The translations under genes were made by a program, and so were the position numbers. A model generated the notes under the pieces. It was given only the letters and a program-made list of their open reading frames with translations, was not told where the DNA came from and ran no database searches. This document shows positions 23,877 through 61,382 of a DNA stretch of 64,000 nucleotides, in pieces. This DNA comes from Salvelinus alpinus. Its lineage: Eukaryota > Chordata > Actinopteri > Salmoniformes > Salmonidae. The stretch is from contig NC_092096.1 in the NCBI RefSeq assembly GCF_045679555.1, positions 29,334,364-29,398,363 on the forward strand. The letters are read 5' to 3'. Position 1 is the stretch's first letter. Each line of letters starts with the position of its first letter.

Positions 23877-25405
23877 CAGGGTTTCCGTTTGGAAAATTTG
23901 GCGCCAGACACTGTGACCGACAAGATTTTAATTTCCCGGATGTTTGACAAATATACCGGACATCCATATGCATTGGGCGCGTAACATAAGGTGTCGTCTC
24001 ATGGTGCTCAAAAGCACATTTTAGATTATTGTAATTAATCTTAACAGAATAGAAATTAGCCTGTAAAGTTTTAATAAAATAAAGTACAATGATGTTCTTA
24101 TATCAACATGACAGGTTGAAAAGCAAAACATAGCCCAATGCGTCTTCATCCCTGCAATAAATCGTAAATGAATATCATTAAAAAAAACGAAAAAAAACAT
24201 TTAGCCTAGAAGAACAAGTCGCCTACACAGTAATAAAACACAACTTCAAAATATAATATTTGTATAATATAATTTGCAAACGACCTGTCCTATAGCCTAT
24301 TTGTATGAACATTTTAATTAATAAATAAAAAAACACAGCTGGTTTCAAATACAATCTAGGCCTCTCTAATTTAGCCTAGGCATAAAGATTTTAATTAGGC
24401 CTAATAAATAACAAAACATGGCTGTCTACGAACTCCAGGGCCAGCCCGCCTCGCTCCCAATTCCAGCTGCGATTCAGCACCACAGCAGTGGAAAGAGGCC
24501 ACTCTAGGTGTCCACAAAATGAAGAAATTATCAAACTGATGTTGGACAATCAAATTTCATATGTAAATGTGAGAAAATGGTTACAGCTGGTTCAATAATA
24601 GAAAGCTTATTTTACAATACTCCTGTGAAACGAGGCCCGCGCCATGCTATTATAAAAGCTCTTGTTTCCAAAGCTCAATGTTTAGTTTCTAAGTGCCACT
24701 GAATAAGCTCAACTGAAATGCACCAATAGTGCACGATACACATCATTACTCTACTCTGGTCTATCAATCCATTCCAAATCTATATAGGCCTGGCCTACTA
24801 TACATGGTGATCTTGCCTAGGGCGGCAGCAGAACTGCTAGGACTGGGCCTGTCAAACATAATAATTTGCCTCTAATTTACTTGCGTTTGCGGCAGACCGT
24901 GGCCTGCTCAAAGTGAGCTGCTGTTGGGAAGTCAAAACTGTTCAACTCCTTGGAGCAGCTTAATGCACATCAGCCTCGTTACTTTGTCCTCAAGAAGGTG
25001 CGATCTTGAGGCCGTATTTACTCTGATTTGGAGAAAGAATCCCCTCTCGATGGGCACACTGGAAACAGGGATCATCAACACAATCTTCGCCAATTTTGCC
25101 CAGTCAGGGTACATTTAGCTGGAGTCCCTTGTGAGGACCTCGCATCTTTTTGCGTGAGTAAAAATAGAAACGCCACCGACACTAATTTCCAAGCTGCTTG
25201 AGGATTTATTAACCTAATGAAATGTATTTGCCTATGAAGTTGGAGCACATCGACTGGTATCTTCATCTATAAATAAAAAGCTTTATTTTGCAATAGATTA
25301 TTAGATTTCTTTTTCCAGGACAATTTGTCCGGTCACAATTTTATTTAGCGTCTTTTATTTTATTTTGGCCCGAACGCTGTCATTTACCGGCTAACGGAAA
25401 CCTAG
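23877..25405 (-). mobile_element. Degraded hAT transposon, 1.5 kb
   Basis: Inverted ends CAGGGTTTCCGTT and AACGGAAACC sit inside an exact 8-bp duplication AGCCTGGG (23869-23876 and 25406-25413). Only the C-terminal hAT dimerisation region can still be read, on the minus strand at 25114-24932 (YPDWAKLAKI, IPVSSVPIERGF, then ASRSHLLEDKV). The remaining interior is AT-rich and full of stops. It has no role in the host gene that I can see. Confidence 0.85.
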
Positions 25406-25413
25406 AGCCTGGG

Positions 25414-26607
25414 TTTGGCAGGCAAAAACAACACACCAGGCCTGGTTCGCCACCACGTCCAAGCCCCCCAACCAGCCAGACACTATTTGTTTGTGTCCAG
25501 CTGTCATGCATGCAGATGGCACAGCTGCAAGGTCTGTTCAGAGAGGAAACATGGGAGTTTTAAATCCTGGCATGTAAAACATCTAACCTATCTCTCAAGC
25601 CCTTTCCAGTATCCTATCCTTCTCTCTTTCTCCGTAAGGGCTCTCTTCTCTCTGCTGTGCGTTTCATGCTTGGGTGACTCAATTGGCAGAGGATGCGAGT
25701 GTCTGTTTTAAGAGCTGAACAGAGAGGTGGAAAGTGACCTAAACACAGCAGTATCTCAGGCTGATACCATAAACCTGAGAGTAGAGGGAAAAATGCATCA
25801 GATGAAACTGTACTGATCAAGCGCATGGATGGACAAATGAAAATCGGGGTGTCTGTAAGGTATAGTGCACACGATTATCATGGTCAGTGACCTAAGATAA
25901 TCATGCACTCACAGTCTCACTCAGAATCAGTTACCATTCAGTCTGCTGTCGGAAAATTGGTCCTGGTTTAATTCAATGTATCTTCAGCTTAAATCAGCTT
26001 TTGCAGGAATTCCCTTTCCATAAAGGTGTGGTTGTTGTATCCCTATTTCACAATGGCTCAGCAGACCTATAACAAACCAGCTGGACCTCAAGTATCTAAC
26101 TGTACAAGACCTGTGGGTGAGAAAATGGGGTAGAAGGGTAGAAAATGGTTTGCAATTTACTTCCTATTTTCCAGCACATTCCGAACACATGCCTCCGCAG
26201 TGGCTTGGACAATCCATCCAGTTGAGTCAGGGACTGACAGACAGAGGGAAAACATCTGGTATTTGCAATAGGTAGGCTGGTTCTCAACTGACTCATGTAG
26301 GCTCCTCCATTTTAGCCTACCTAATCTCCCGTGGGCAGATTCTGTGTGTAGACCGAAGAACCTGCCGTGACTCAATGGGATGCATGAGATAGCGAGCTTC
26401 TGTAGTTTCAGTCTTTGGGTTTTCATCATTGTTATATGGACGTAAGGCGGTGCTTCGAGTGCTTACCAGTTGACACTTAACTCTTGTTTCCATCATTTGT
26501 TTTGACAGTGTTTAATTACTCTCAGGTGAATCATTCCCCAGATTGCCCTCAGCTGAGGAGAATGCCATTTTCCCTTCACAGGCATGCGCACGCAAACACA
26601 CGTACAC
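25414..26607. other. tulp3 intron 1, middle part
   Basis: Unique-looking intron sequence. No exon with a compatible phase, no RNA gene and no clear transposon found. Confidence 0.4.
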
Positions 26608-27165
26608 ATTTTTACATTTACATTTTACATTTTAAGTCATTTAGCAGACGCTCTTATCCAGAGCGACTTACAAGTTGGTGCATTCACCTTATGATGTCCA
26701 GTGGAACAACCACTTTACAATAGTGCATCTAACTCTAAGGGGGGGGGGGGGGGGGGGGGGTTAGAAGGATTACTTTATCCTATCCTAGGTATTCCTTAAA
26801 GAGGTGGGGTTTCAGGTGTCTCCGGAAGGTGGTGATTGATTCCGCTGACCTGGCGTCGTGGGGGAGTTTGTTCCACCATTGGGGTGCCAGAGCAGCGAAC
26901 AGTTTTGACTGGGCTGAGCGGGAGCTGTACTTCCTCAGAGGTAGGGAGGCGAGCAGGCCAGAGGTGGATGAACGCAGTGCCCTTGTTTGGGTGTAGGGCC
27001 TGATCAGAGCCTGAAGGTACGGAGGTGCCGTTCCCCTCACAGCTCCGTAGGCAAGCACCATGGTCTTGTAGCGGATGCGAGCTTCAACTGGAAGCAAACT
27101 GTACACAAACAGAAGACGATATGACTTAAAGACCCTGTGGTCTCCTAGCAACAGGATCAAGGTCC
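26608..27165 (-). mobile_element. L2-like LINE, 3' fragment
   Basis: The minus-strand frame at 27160-26780 encodes the C-terminal end of an L2-type reverse transcriptase protein: YKTMVLAYGAVRGTAPPYL, RALRSSTSGL, then WWNKLPHDARSAESITTFRRHLKPHLF. The 3' UTR follows with AAGTCGCTCTGGATAAGAGC and ends in TTTACATTTA-type repeats near 26608. A pure G run of about 22 bases at 26739-26760 lies in the UTR and may be of uncertain length. Confidence 0.85.
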
Positions 27166-28028
27166 CCCACTTCTTGCCAGTTTTAGGAATGAGAGGGTTG
27201 TTTGTTTATACTTCCGTTAATTGGGAGTAACTGTGATTATCATCCAGAAACAGCTTTACTTACACGGATTCAAGGACCATATAAGGAAAGCCTATGTAGA
27301 AAGGCAGAAAACCAGAATAATGTGGTTTCACATTGACAAGAAACCGTTTGGTTCATTTTGCTATGACTAAGCAAATTCCATGTTCTGGCATTTTCTGTCA
27401 AAATAAAAGTGTTGGAATATTTTAACTTAAGATACTAGGCCTAGGCTAAAGCCCACAAAGCGTAAACCAATTGGTGTTAAATTCAGTTTTTTAGTCAATG
27501 GTCTGCGGTTTTGGTATGTGAAATATCTCCCTCTGAGTCAGAGGAAATGGCGTCTGTGGAGTTCTGCAGAAAGCATTTTTATCTATTCCGATACAGTCAT
27601 GTCCAGCTTTAGCACGTGGCCTATCAGTCTATATATCTGATACATCTTATAAACTGAAGAAAGACAGACATATAACTAAGTCAGAGGACCTAGTTTAGGG
27701 ATTTTATGCCCGGTATTTTGTCTTGGCATGAACTCACGCCACATTTAGACTCCCCTAACAAATCCCTGTTCATTCACTGTGTTGTGTTCAGAGGCTAGCC
27801 TCAAGTGTGGCGTCATGGCAACTGCTGCTACTCAGAGACCTCACCCTCAGCTGCGTGGCGGTGTCACTCCCTGGGATGGGACTCCCTCCAGGTTGCAGGG
27901 TAGCAGGATTGTAGTTGGAGCTTCAGGTAGACCTTCAGACTGACTCTGGACCAGGTTGGGAGTACCATACATTACCGGAGCTGCTGCTGGACTGACTATC
28001 ACACATCTAGACTGGCTGATACAGCATC
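27166..28028. other. tulp3 intron 1 and probable upstream region of the proximal first exon
   Basis: No coding exon. The last 250 bp are richer in GC and lead into the ATG at 28029, so a promoter and 5' UTR are possible here. No core promoter motif stands out. Confidence 0.35.
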
Positions 28029-53181
<25,153 letters not shown>

Positions 53182-55589
53182 CCAACCCCATCACGACTCC
53201 TAACTCGCCATTCCTTCCATGGCCTTTTCAACCCACTCCCTCCCCCTCCAGGACAACGCCAACTCCACAACACCGCCCCTCCACCTCCCCCTCACAGGAT
53301 TCAGCGCCTTCCTTGTACAGCTCACCAGCAGTCTGCCACTATGAAAATAATCATGAACTATGACCTCTCACCCCTACGTGGTACATCCAATCATGGCACA
53401 CGAATCACGCTGACTTGGAGAGCGGATGAAGAGAGTGGGTGTGTGAAAGAGAGGACAAAAGCAAGTAAATTTGGGTGGAGGATATAGGATTTTCCTTATC
53501 GGCAGAAAAATGAAATTACCGTCCGCAAAGGGAAACTGGTCACAAATCATCAAGGCACCTTTGTTTTCATTTGTATTTATCTGTAGTTCTGTTTCATTGA
53601 GTTTGTATTGCTTTTCGTTGCTTTAGCTGTTGTATATTGGTGATTTTATGTGTATTGAAATTGATTGAAAGGGAAAAAGGACACCAAGCATCATAGACCA
53701 AACTGTCGTGGGCACTCCCTGTTAGGGACAGGACTTCTAACACAGACTAGACCAGGTCACAGGATATGGTGTCTTTGATTTTATATCAGATTTGAATGTT
53801 TTATAGGCCTCAAAACATGTCTGATGAACTTATGAGTTTGTTCGTTTTTAGCAGATGTTTTTAAAGTTGCCTTTAATGTTGATTCCAAGTGTCATTTTAC
53901 TCCATTTTACATTCTGTTGCCTTCCACAATCACTGTTGTGCGATTATTTTGACCAACTCTGGAAACTTTATGGTCTATATCCTAAAATTCACCTCACTGT
54001 CTTCAAATGGTCACGTGGCTTTGGTTTCCAGCCATTTTGCAGCATCAAGATGTTCAATAATTCTAACGTTAAAACTATTTCAACCCTTTTTTATTTTCTT
54101 CCTCTTGAAGATGAATTTCTCGTAATCACATTTATTTGCCTGCATATCAGAAAGTCTTGAAGTCATGCATGTCCATCCAATGTGTCCTCATCTGTTTTCT
54201 TGTTTTAAAAACACACTTTTTCTAACGTATCTCAGTAGCATTCGGAGGAGTTTGGAATGGAACATTTCTTACTGCAATTCCTTTGTACATGTCATTTTGT
54301 GATGTCTTAGCCCCATGTCAAGTTAAAACCTCACGGGAAAGTCAATAGAGTTGCCCAGCAAGCACGATTAAAGGATTTTATTATAGTTTTATATAAGATA
54401 TGTCTTAATGTTTGGACATACGGCTCATTGTCAAATATCACAATGTCAGTCCTAAATGTCATTTCAATGTGTGGAATACAAAAGAGTTAGCCTGGAATCC
54501 AAACAATAGAGGAATATTCCGTTTGGATTCCAAGTGACAACGGTCGCCCTGTACTCAGTCTACATTATATGCCAAACTTATCTACCCATTTAAAATGACA
54601 CCAGATTGAATAATAACACTACATTGTATATGTACTGTAACTGGAAGTGCTACTCTGTTCAGCAGACTACACTTGTACTGTACCATGAAGTCATTGAGAA
54701 CCCACTGGGCCAGAACTGGTTGGATCCACTTTGTTTCCACGTCATTTCAACCCCAACATTTGAGGAGATGACTTTGAATCAACGTGGAACACTGATTGGA
54801 TTTGCAAAAAGGAATTTCGTCTTTTTTTAACCCAACTTTTAAATCCAATGACTGGGTCAAATGTTTGGTTGATTTCACGTTGAATACGCAACTCAACCAA
54901 ATGTAAATCAAAACTAGATGTTGAACTGACGTCTGTGCCCCGTGGGAAATTACTTTTGGGGCGACATTTAAGGTGCAAAATAGTTCAAATCAGTGCAAAA
55001 ATATATAAAAAGGTGACCATAAAAAGTTATTTAAGTAGATTTTTTTAGTACACTGAAAAATGCATAAATAGTGGCCTTTTTCACAATGCTCGTTGCTGAA
55101 GAAAAGTTAAAAATTACATCACAATGCCAAATTATTACTTTTACAGTATTTTTTGCATAGGCTTGAACTATTTTGCACCATGAAAAAGTCACCCTTGATT
55201 AAAGTTTCAGCTGGATGGTTATGCTATAGAAATGATTCTGTCCAGTAGTGTGATTCTTGTTCTTCGAGAATTAGGAACATTCCTGGGTAACCTGCAGAAT
55301 GCATTTGATTCCTGTCCAAACAAGACACACACTGATTATGTGTGACAGTGTCGGGAAACAAAGTTAATTCACAAGATGTACTGTTAGAAAGAGGGAAAGG
55401 GTTTGTTTGTACAAAATATATAAAAGAGAGAAATATACAGTTTTACTACAAGATACTTAAGGGGAATTGCATTCCATTCATAACTTAACTTTGACACTTT
55501 TTGGGGAATTGAATTTCAGAAATATGACTGTAAATAGAATAAATTAAGATATTGTAAAGTGAACAAGACCCCTTGTAAGTTTAAGTATT
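53182..55589 (+). other. tulp3 3' UTR with an embedded repeat
   Basis: The UTR runs from the TGA to about 55560; AATAAA at 55538-55543 is the best poly(A) signal. The second copy of the CCCACTG repeat is embedded at 54701-54946. Length and UTR extent are inferred. Confidence 0.5.
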
Positions 55590-56110
55590 CAGTAAAAAAC
55601 ATTTATTTGCACCCTTTCTAATCCTCTACTTTTGCATATTTTTTTATACTAAATGTTATCAGATCTTCAACCAAAACCTAATATTAGATAAAGGGAACCT
55701 GAGTGAACAAATAACACAATTACATACTTATATAATTTAGTTAATAAACAAAGTTATGCAACACCCAATGCCCCTGTGGGATAAAGTAAGTGCCCCCTTA
55801 AGCTCAATTACTGGTTGTGCCAGTTAGCTGCAATGACTCCAACCAAACGCTTCCTGTAGTTGTTGATCAGACTCTCACATCACTGTGGAGGAATTTTGAC
55901 CCACTCTTCCATGCAGAGCTGCTGTAACTCTGACAATTGAGATTAGGTCAGGACTTTGACTAGGCCATTCCAAAACTTCAAATTTGTTGCCTTTTAGCAA
56001 TTTATTTTTGCTTTTGATCTAATATTGGGTTTTGGTTGAAGATCTGATAACATTCAGTATCAAAAATAAAAAGGCAGCAAAAATGTTTTCACTTCACTAC
56101 TGTATAAACT
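55590..56110. mobile_element. Tc1-like remnant, internally deleted
   Basis: It contains degraded 3'-transposase-like text on the minus strand (around GACTAGGCCATTCCAAAAC and CACTCTTCCATGCAGAGCTG). The inverted GATCTTCAACCAAAACC and GGTTTTGGTTGAAGATC blocks lie at 55663 and 56029. No frame survives. Confidence 0.55.
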
Positions 56111-56787
56111 TTCATTCATAGGCTAGGTTGTAGCAACCTCATGATGGGTATAGGGAAAATGTTAGTATCATGTAGTAGCCTAAACCTATCGGTGTTACAT
56201 TAAACTGGGTGAATGGAATATGAATGACAGTCATCCAATATTCTGTAATAGAAATAAGACTATGCGATGTTAAAAATAAATCCTCCCTAATCATAAACGG
56301 AACCGACTGCCCCTGATGTATTCAGTAAACCCATTTATTTTCAATAACATAACTTTACAGTTCATTAAGAACCTTTTTGAAAGCATCATCTAGAACTTTT
56401 AATGTATTTTTTCTACATTACCAAGTGTTACAATTGCTTTGATTATTAAAACATTTAGAAAATATATCAAACTTGTTTTAGTGTTACATTTATAATTCCA
56501 TTTTAAAATGGGACGTTGTAGAAACTTACTGTAAAAACGATAATTGTAAAACTTCATAAAACACATATCTATTCTAAAAACATTCCAAGTCTTTGGAAGG
56601 CTTTGAACATTATCCTTTGGACTGGATACACAAACATTTTGTTTGATACAGTTTTGACTGATCTATTCTTAATGCTGTCTTTCACCTTAATGCAAGGTGC
56701 TGCAGTACGGTCTGGTGTGGAATGAACATCCAGTGAACAACAACAGTTACCGTCACAGGCAGCAACACTAGCTCTCCCAGGGCAAAC
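56111..56787. other. Intergenic between tulp3 and the PARP pseudogene
   Basis: AT-rich, probably including the former 3' UTR of the PARP-like gene. Nothing else seen. Confidence 0.4.
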
Positions 56788-57785
56788 CTACTCATTGACG
56801 TTCACCACTAGCAGTTCTTTGTATTTGATCAGGTAGTAGGGGTAGCACTGGCCCCGGTCAAAAACTACAAAGATGGTGGGGTTGACCAGCTGGTCCACAC
56901 AGGTGTCGTATAGGTTCTAGTCCTCCTTCGTGGATCTGATGGGTGGCGGCCGGTGGTATTTGCACTTGTCCACACTCACCTTTCCTACCAGCACCTTGGC
57001 CAGGAACATGTGACGCACTCCAGCGTCAAGTGACACCACAGCGAATGTGTTGGAGTAGGAGCCGTAGCCGTACACAAACCCGTTGACTCCCGAGACGCGC
57101 GGGTCAAAGTTGTTGTGGCAGATGTCCTCAATGAAGTCCCCGACGGTCCCGTGGAACAGGTGCCTCTCCAGAGCCCCGTCTTCCTTGGTGTCACCGCGCT
57201 TCCGTATGTGCTCCTTCTACCTACAACAGAAACAATGCCACCTAATGTATGTATTCATCTTAAATTCAATAGGTTTCTATCAGTATTACATTTATTCATG
57301 GTCAAATGGAGCAGGAAAATAAAAAGCCATCTCCTTTGGATAACCCTTATCAATACAATTATCTGTTGTGTGATGTAATATCGCACCATGTTATCCATCT
57401 TTTCCCTATCCTTTATCCCATTCCCACATGATGGCCATATACAATAGATGACGAAAATGAATGGCTATTCTCACAAGAATACATATCAAAGAGGGAGTCC
57501 CCATCCACACCTTTGGAACTTGTCCCAGTGGAGGACATTCTGGATCTGGCGGAGGCTATCTCCACCCGGGTCTCTGACAGGGTCTTGTGGAACAGGCTGT
57601 GGACCTTCTGGAAGGCCTGGGTGCTGGCCGGCACATCCACCATGCTGTAGTCCTGGTCTGGGACGGAGCTAGGGGTCCACACTGGGGGGTACCGGGTGCT
57701 GAACTCCCCCAGGGGGTCTACACTGAAGTTGGCCGGGGAAGGCTCGGTGGATGTGCCGGCCAGACCATCCAGCAGGATACCTGTC
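56788..57785 (-). pseudogene. TIPARP-like mono-ADP-ribosyltransferase, 3' exons only, disabled
   Basis: Two exon remnants. The upstream exon (57785-57511) encodes a TIPARP-type linker: PPVWTP, then VHSLFHKTLSE and, after a one-base loss near 57560, IQNVLHWDKFQR. The catalytic exon (57220-56788) encodes KEHIRKRGDTK, the PARP signature HLFHGT with its histidine, NFDPRVSG, YGYGSY with its tyrosine, MFLAKVLVGK, LYDTCVD, and IFVVFDRGQCYPYYLIKYKE. Family members attach single ADP-ribose to proteins; TIPARP is an AHR target gene. Lesions: the one-base deletion, a TAG at 57217-57219 at the exon junction where TIPARP has K, and a TAG at 56917-56919 before NLYDTCVD. The FAR-type stretch after GSY is also altered. 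Zinc-finger and WWE exons were not found upstream, where Tc1 debris now lies. All splice sites remain recognisable, so decay is fairly young. Confidence 0.85.
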
Positions 57786-58171
57786 CTATGCAAGACAAGT
57801 AGATGGTTGTTTTAGTGAATGTAGTTGATGTTATTATTGATGAACTAGTACTAATATGGTGTGATTCCAGTATTATGAGTAGGACCCTGAATAATTCTCT
57901 ACCACCTGACCTATGACATTAACCTGCAGTTCAATCATTTTACTGGTAACACTGCAGTCTCTTTCAATCACATTTCAACATAATGAACACATGGTTAGTC
58001 GTGGTTAGTCATTTTACAGGTCAGGAGTATCTTTCGAGCCCCTCCCACACAGGTGCGTCCCCTTCAGGGTCTAAATGCCAACAGGTGGTTTGAGATGACA
58101 CTATCAACCTTTTGGTGCTGTTGGACAGAACTACTGGTTTGAAAAAGAGTGGAGAATTTCTCCTGGCTCCA
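57786..58171. other. Upstream flank of the PARP pseudogene
   Basis: A minus-strand open stretch (about 58140-58023, containing TTCWHLDPEGDAPVWEGLE) could be an eroded exon of the same gene, but I cannot tie it to a known domain. Confidence 0.3.
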
Positions 58172-58500
58172 ATTATGAGTAACACTACATGACCAAAAGT
58201 ATGTGGACACCCTTTCAAATTAGTGGACTCTGCTATTTCAGCAACACCCATTGCTGACAGGTTTATAAAAAGTTTTCATTGACAAACATAAGCAGTAGAA
58301 TGGTCCGTACTGAAGAGCTTCTGTGAAGTGGAAACTTCTAGGTGCAGCAACGGCTCAGGGAAGTGGTGCGCCACACAAGATCACAGAACGGGACGACCGG
58401 GTGCTGAAGCACGCAATAATCGTCGGTCCTCGGTGGCAACACTTACTACCAAGTTCCAAACTGCCTCTGGAAGCAACGTCAACAGGCTTCCTTCACAACC
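58172..58500 (+). mobile_element. Truncated Tc1-like element, 5' part
   Basis: CTACATGACCAAAAGTATGTGGACACC-type start (58185 onward), then AGAATGGTCCGTACTGAAGA and the beginning of a transposase-like helix-turn-helix region (TCACAGAACGGGACGACCGG). It stops abruptly at CAACGTCAACAGGC where the next repeat begins. Confidence 0.7.
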
Positions 58501-59415
58501 CTCCCTTGGGTTGTGCCGTGGCGGAGATCTTTGTGGGCTATACTCGGCCATGTCTCAGGATGGTAAGTTGGTGGTTGAAGATATTCCTCTAGTGGTGTGG
58601 GGGCTGTGCTTTGGCAAAGTGGGTGGGGTTATATCCTGCCTGTTTGGCCCTGTCCGGGGGTATCGTCAGATGGGGCAACAGTGTCTCCCGACACCTCCTG
58701 TCTCAGCCTCCAGTATTTATGCTGCAGTAGTTTGTGTTGGGGGGCTAGTCTGTTATATCTGGAGTATTTCTCCTGTTTTATCCAGTGTCCTGTGTGAATT
58801 TAAGTATGCTCTCTCTAATTCTCTATGTCTCTCTCTCTCGGAGGACCTGGGCCCTAGGACCATGCCTCAGGATTACCTGGCCTGATGACTCCTTGCTGTC
58901 CCCAGTCCACCTGGCCGTGCTGCTGCTCCAGTTTCAACTGTTCTGCCTGCGTCTATGGAACCCTGACCTGTTCACCGGATGTGCTACCTGTCCCAGACCT
59001 GCTGTTTTCAAATCTCTAGAGACTGTAGGCCCGGTAGAGATACTCTGAATGATCGGCTATGAAAAGCCAACTGACATTTACTCCTGAGGTGCTGACCTGT
59101 TGCACCCTCGACAACCACTGTGATTATTATTATTTGACCCTGCTGGTCATCTATGAACATTTGAACATCTTGGCCATGTTCTGTTATACTCTCCACCCGG
59201 CACAGCCAGAAGAGGACTGGCCACCCCTCATAGCCTGGTTCCTCTCTAGGTTTCTTCCTAGGCTCTGATCTTTCTAGGGAGTTTTTCCTAGCCACCGTGC
59301 TTCTACACCTGCATTGCTTGCTGTTTGGGGTTTTAGGCTGGGTTTCTGTATAGCACTTTGTGACATCAGCTGATGTAAGAAGGGCTTTATAAATACATTT
59401 GATTGATTGATACAG
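58501..59415 (+). repeat. Abundant salmonid repeat ending in ATTTGATTGATTGAT, LINE-tail like
   Basis: The body (GGCGGAGATCTTTGTGGGCT, CCTAGGACCATGCCTCAGGA, CATGTTCTGTTATACTCTCC) is a sequence I recognise as high-copy in salmonids. Its end, AAGAAGGGCTTTATAAATAC followed by ATTTGATT units, looks like a retroposon tail. Open frames inside (for example 58328-58885) are not conserved coding sequence. Confidence 0.65.
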
Positions 59416-59930
59416 AATAAAAATATTCCAAAACATGCATCCTGTTTGCAATAAGGCACTAAAGTAAAACTGCAAAAAATGTGGCAAAGAAATTAACTTT
59501 ATGTTCTGAATACAAAGGGTTATGTTTCAGGCAAATCCAACACAACACATCACTCTTCATATTTTCAAGCATGGTGGTGGTTCCATCATGTTATGGGTAT
59601 GCTTGTCATCAGCAAGGACTAGGGAGTTTTGTGGATAAAAAGAAACAGAATATAGCTATGCACAGGCAAAATCCTAGAGGAAAACATGTTTCAGTCTGCT
59701 TTCCAACAGACACTGGGAAACAAATTCACCATTCAGCAGGACAATAACCTAAAACACAAGGACAAATATACACTGGAGTTGCTTACCAAGGCGACATTGA
59801 ATGTTCCTGAGTGGTATAGTTACAGTTTTGACTTAAATCGGCTTGGAAATCTATGGGAAGACTTGAAAATGGCTGTCAAGCAATGATCAACAACCAACTT
59901 GACAGAGCTTGAAGAATTTAAAAAAATAAG
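59416..59930 (+). pseudogene. Tc1-like transposase, C-terminal remnant
   Basis: Plus-strand text resembles the end of a Tc1 transposase: a degraded FKHGGGSIMLW equivalent (TTTTCAAGCATGGTGGTGG), then QQDNNLKHKDKYTLELLTKA corresponding to the DND/KHTS region, and GNLWEDLKMAVKQ corresponding to the ENLW end. The catalytic glutamate position reads G. Dead copy from a different Tc1 lineage than the one at 1291. Confidence 0.75.
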
Positions 59931-60545
59931 TTTACATACACTAAATTGACTGTGCCTTTAAACAGCTTGGAAAATTCCAGAAAATTATGGCATGGCTTTA
60001 GAAGCTTCTGATAGACATATTGACATAATTTGAGTCAATTGGAGGTGTACCTGTGTATGTATTTCAAGGCCTACCTTCAAACTCTTTGCTTGACATGAGA
60101 AAATCAAAAGAAATCAGACAAATTGTAGACCTCCACAAGTCTGGTTCATCCTTGGGAGCAATTTCCAAACGGTACCACGTTCATCTGTACAAACAATAGT
60201 ACGCAAGTATATACACCATGGGACCACGCAGCTGTCATACCGCTCAGGAAGGAGACACGTTCTGTCTCCTAGAGATGAACGTACTTTGGTGCGAAAAGTG
60301 CAAATCAGTCCCAGAACAACAGCAAAGGACCTTGTGAAGATGCTGGAGGAAACAGGTACAAGAGTATCTATATCCGCAGTAAAACGAGTCCTATATCGAC
60401 ATAACCTGAAAGGCTGCTCAGCAAGAAAGATGCCACTGCTCCAAAACCGCCATAAAAATGCCAGACTACGGTTTGCAACTGCACATGGGGCCAAAGATCA
60501 TACTTTTTGGAGAAATGTCCTCTGGTCTGATGAAACAAAAATAGC
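59931..60545 (+). mobile_element. Truncated Tc1 of the Sleeping Beauty type
   Basis: It starts inside the terminal repeat (AAGTTTACATACACTAAATT), runs through the 5' UTR and the N-terminal transposase ([14 protein letters not shown], then [20 protein letters not shown] and [20 protein letters not shown]), with frameshifts near 60175, and breaks off after the first catalytic aspartate. It is homologous to 1291-2917 in the opposite orientation. Confidence 0.9.
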
Positions 60546-61382
60546 CCATAGCATGGTAACGTTACCTGAAGGAAAAAATAAATGTCCCAATCCTATCCAG
60601 AGTCTCTGACAAAACAAACGCCTAATAGTTTTAACAAAGGCAACACTCATCACAACCAAAATCCAATTTGCTGGAATCCTAAAAACGCTTATAGATATCC
60701 TGTGGACATTTAATGAAAAGGTACTAATTAATACGAATGCTTGAGACTTTGCCTATGCTTTTCGTCGTGTTTCTCCTGTCCTCGAATTTGCACAAACTTA
60801 CTAGCTAAATGACTTGCATCGCATGATGCATAAACAGAACATTAACTTACTTTTTACCTGACAACGTGCAGTGTTTCAGGCTTAAGGAATCTGTCTACGT
60901 TTTGTTTTACTCAAAAAAGTATTTATTGGTGAGTAACTAAATAAGGCATTTATAGTTAAGCCTAAAACATATCTGGAAGTCGTCGTCAAACAATATTCTT
61001 ACAGGATCATTTGTATATTTCAGGGGATACCATTTGAAGCTGTTATTACAGGAATGGTTTAGCCCAACTATTTGAAATTGATAACGACTGCACACAGACA
61101 AAGTTATCTTTGTATTTTCTAATAAAAAGGAAGATCACCACAGCAAGTCTGATATATTCCATTTTATTTAGTTTTATTGCACACAGAAAACTAAACTTTT
61201 ATTCCATACACAATCAAATAAATGTCAACACTTGTCCATTAGAAAATCAAATGTCAGTGTTTATTTAAAGGCAACAGGTAGCAGATATTTAAATATTATT
61301 TATCTATTCGATTTTTTCTTATGACAGATAAACTCAACATCAAGAAAGACACTTTAGAGACAGACAATTCCATAACACATTC
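60546..61382. other. Intergenic and TRIM 3' UTR
   Basis: Includes the likely TRIM 3' UTR; a minus-strand AATAAA at 61198-61203 is a candidate poly(A) signal. No further gene seen. Confidence 0.45.

Noticed and set aside
26739-26760. Long G run as a G-quadruplex regulatory element
   Set aside because: Homopolymer inside a LINE UTR, length may be unreliable in assembly; no link to a gene.
58328-58885. 185-codon plus-strand ORF
   Set aside because: It runs across the join of a Tc1 piece and a high-copy repeat and has no domain.
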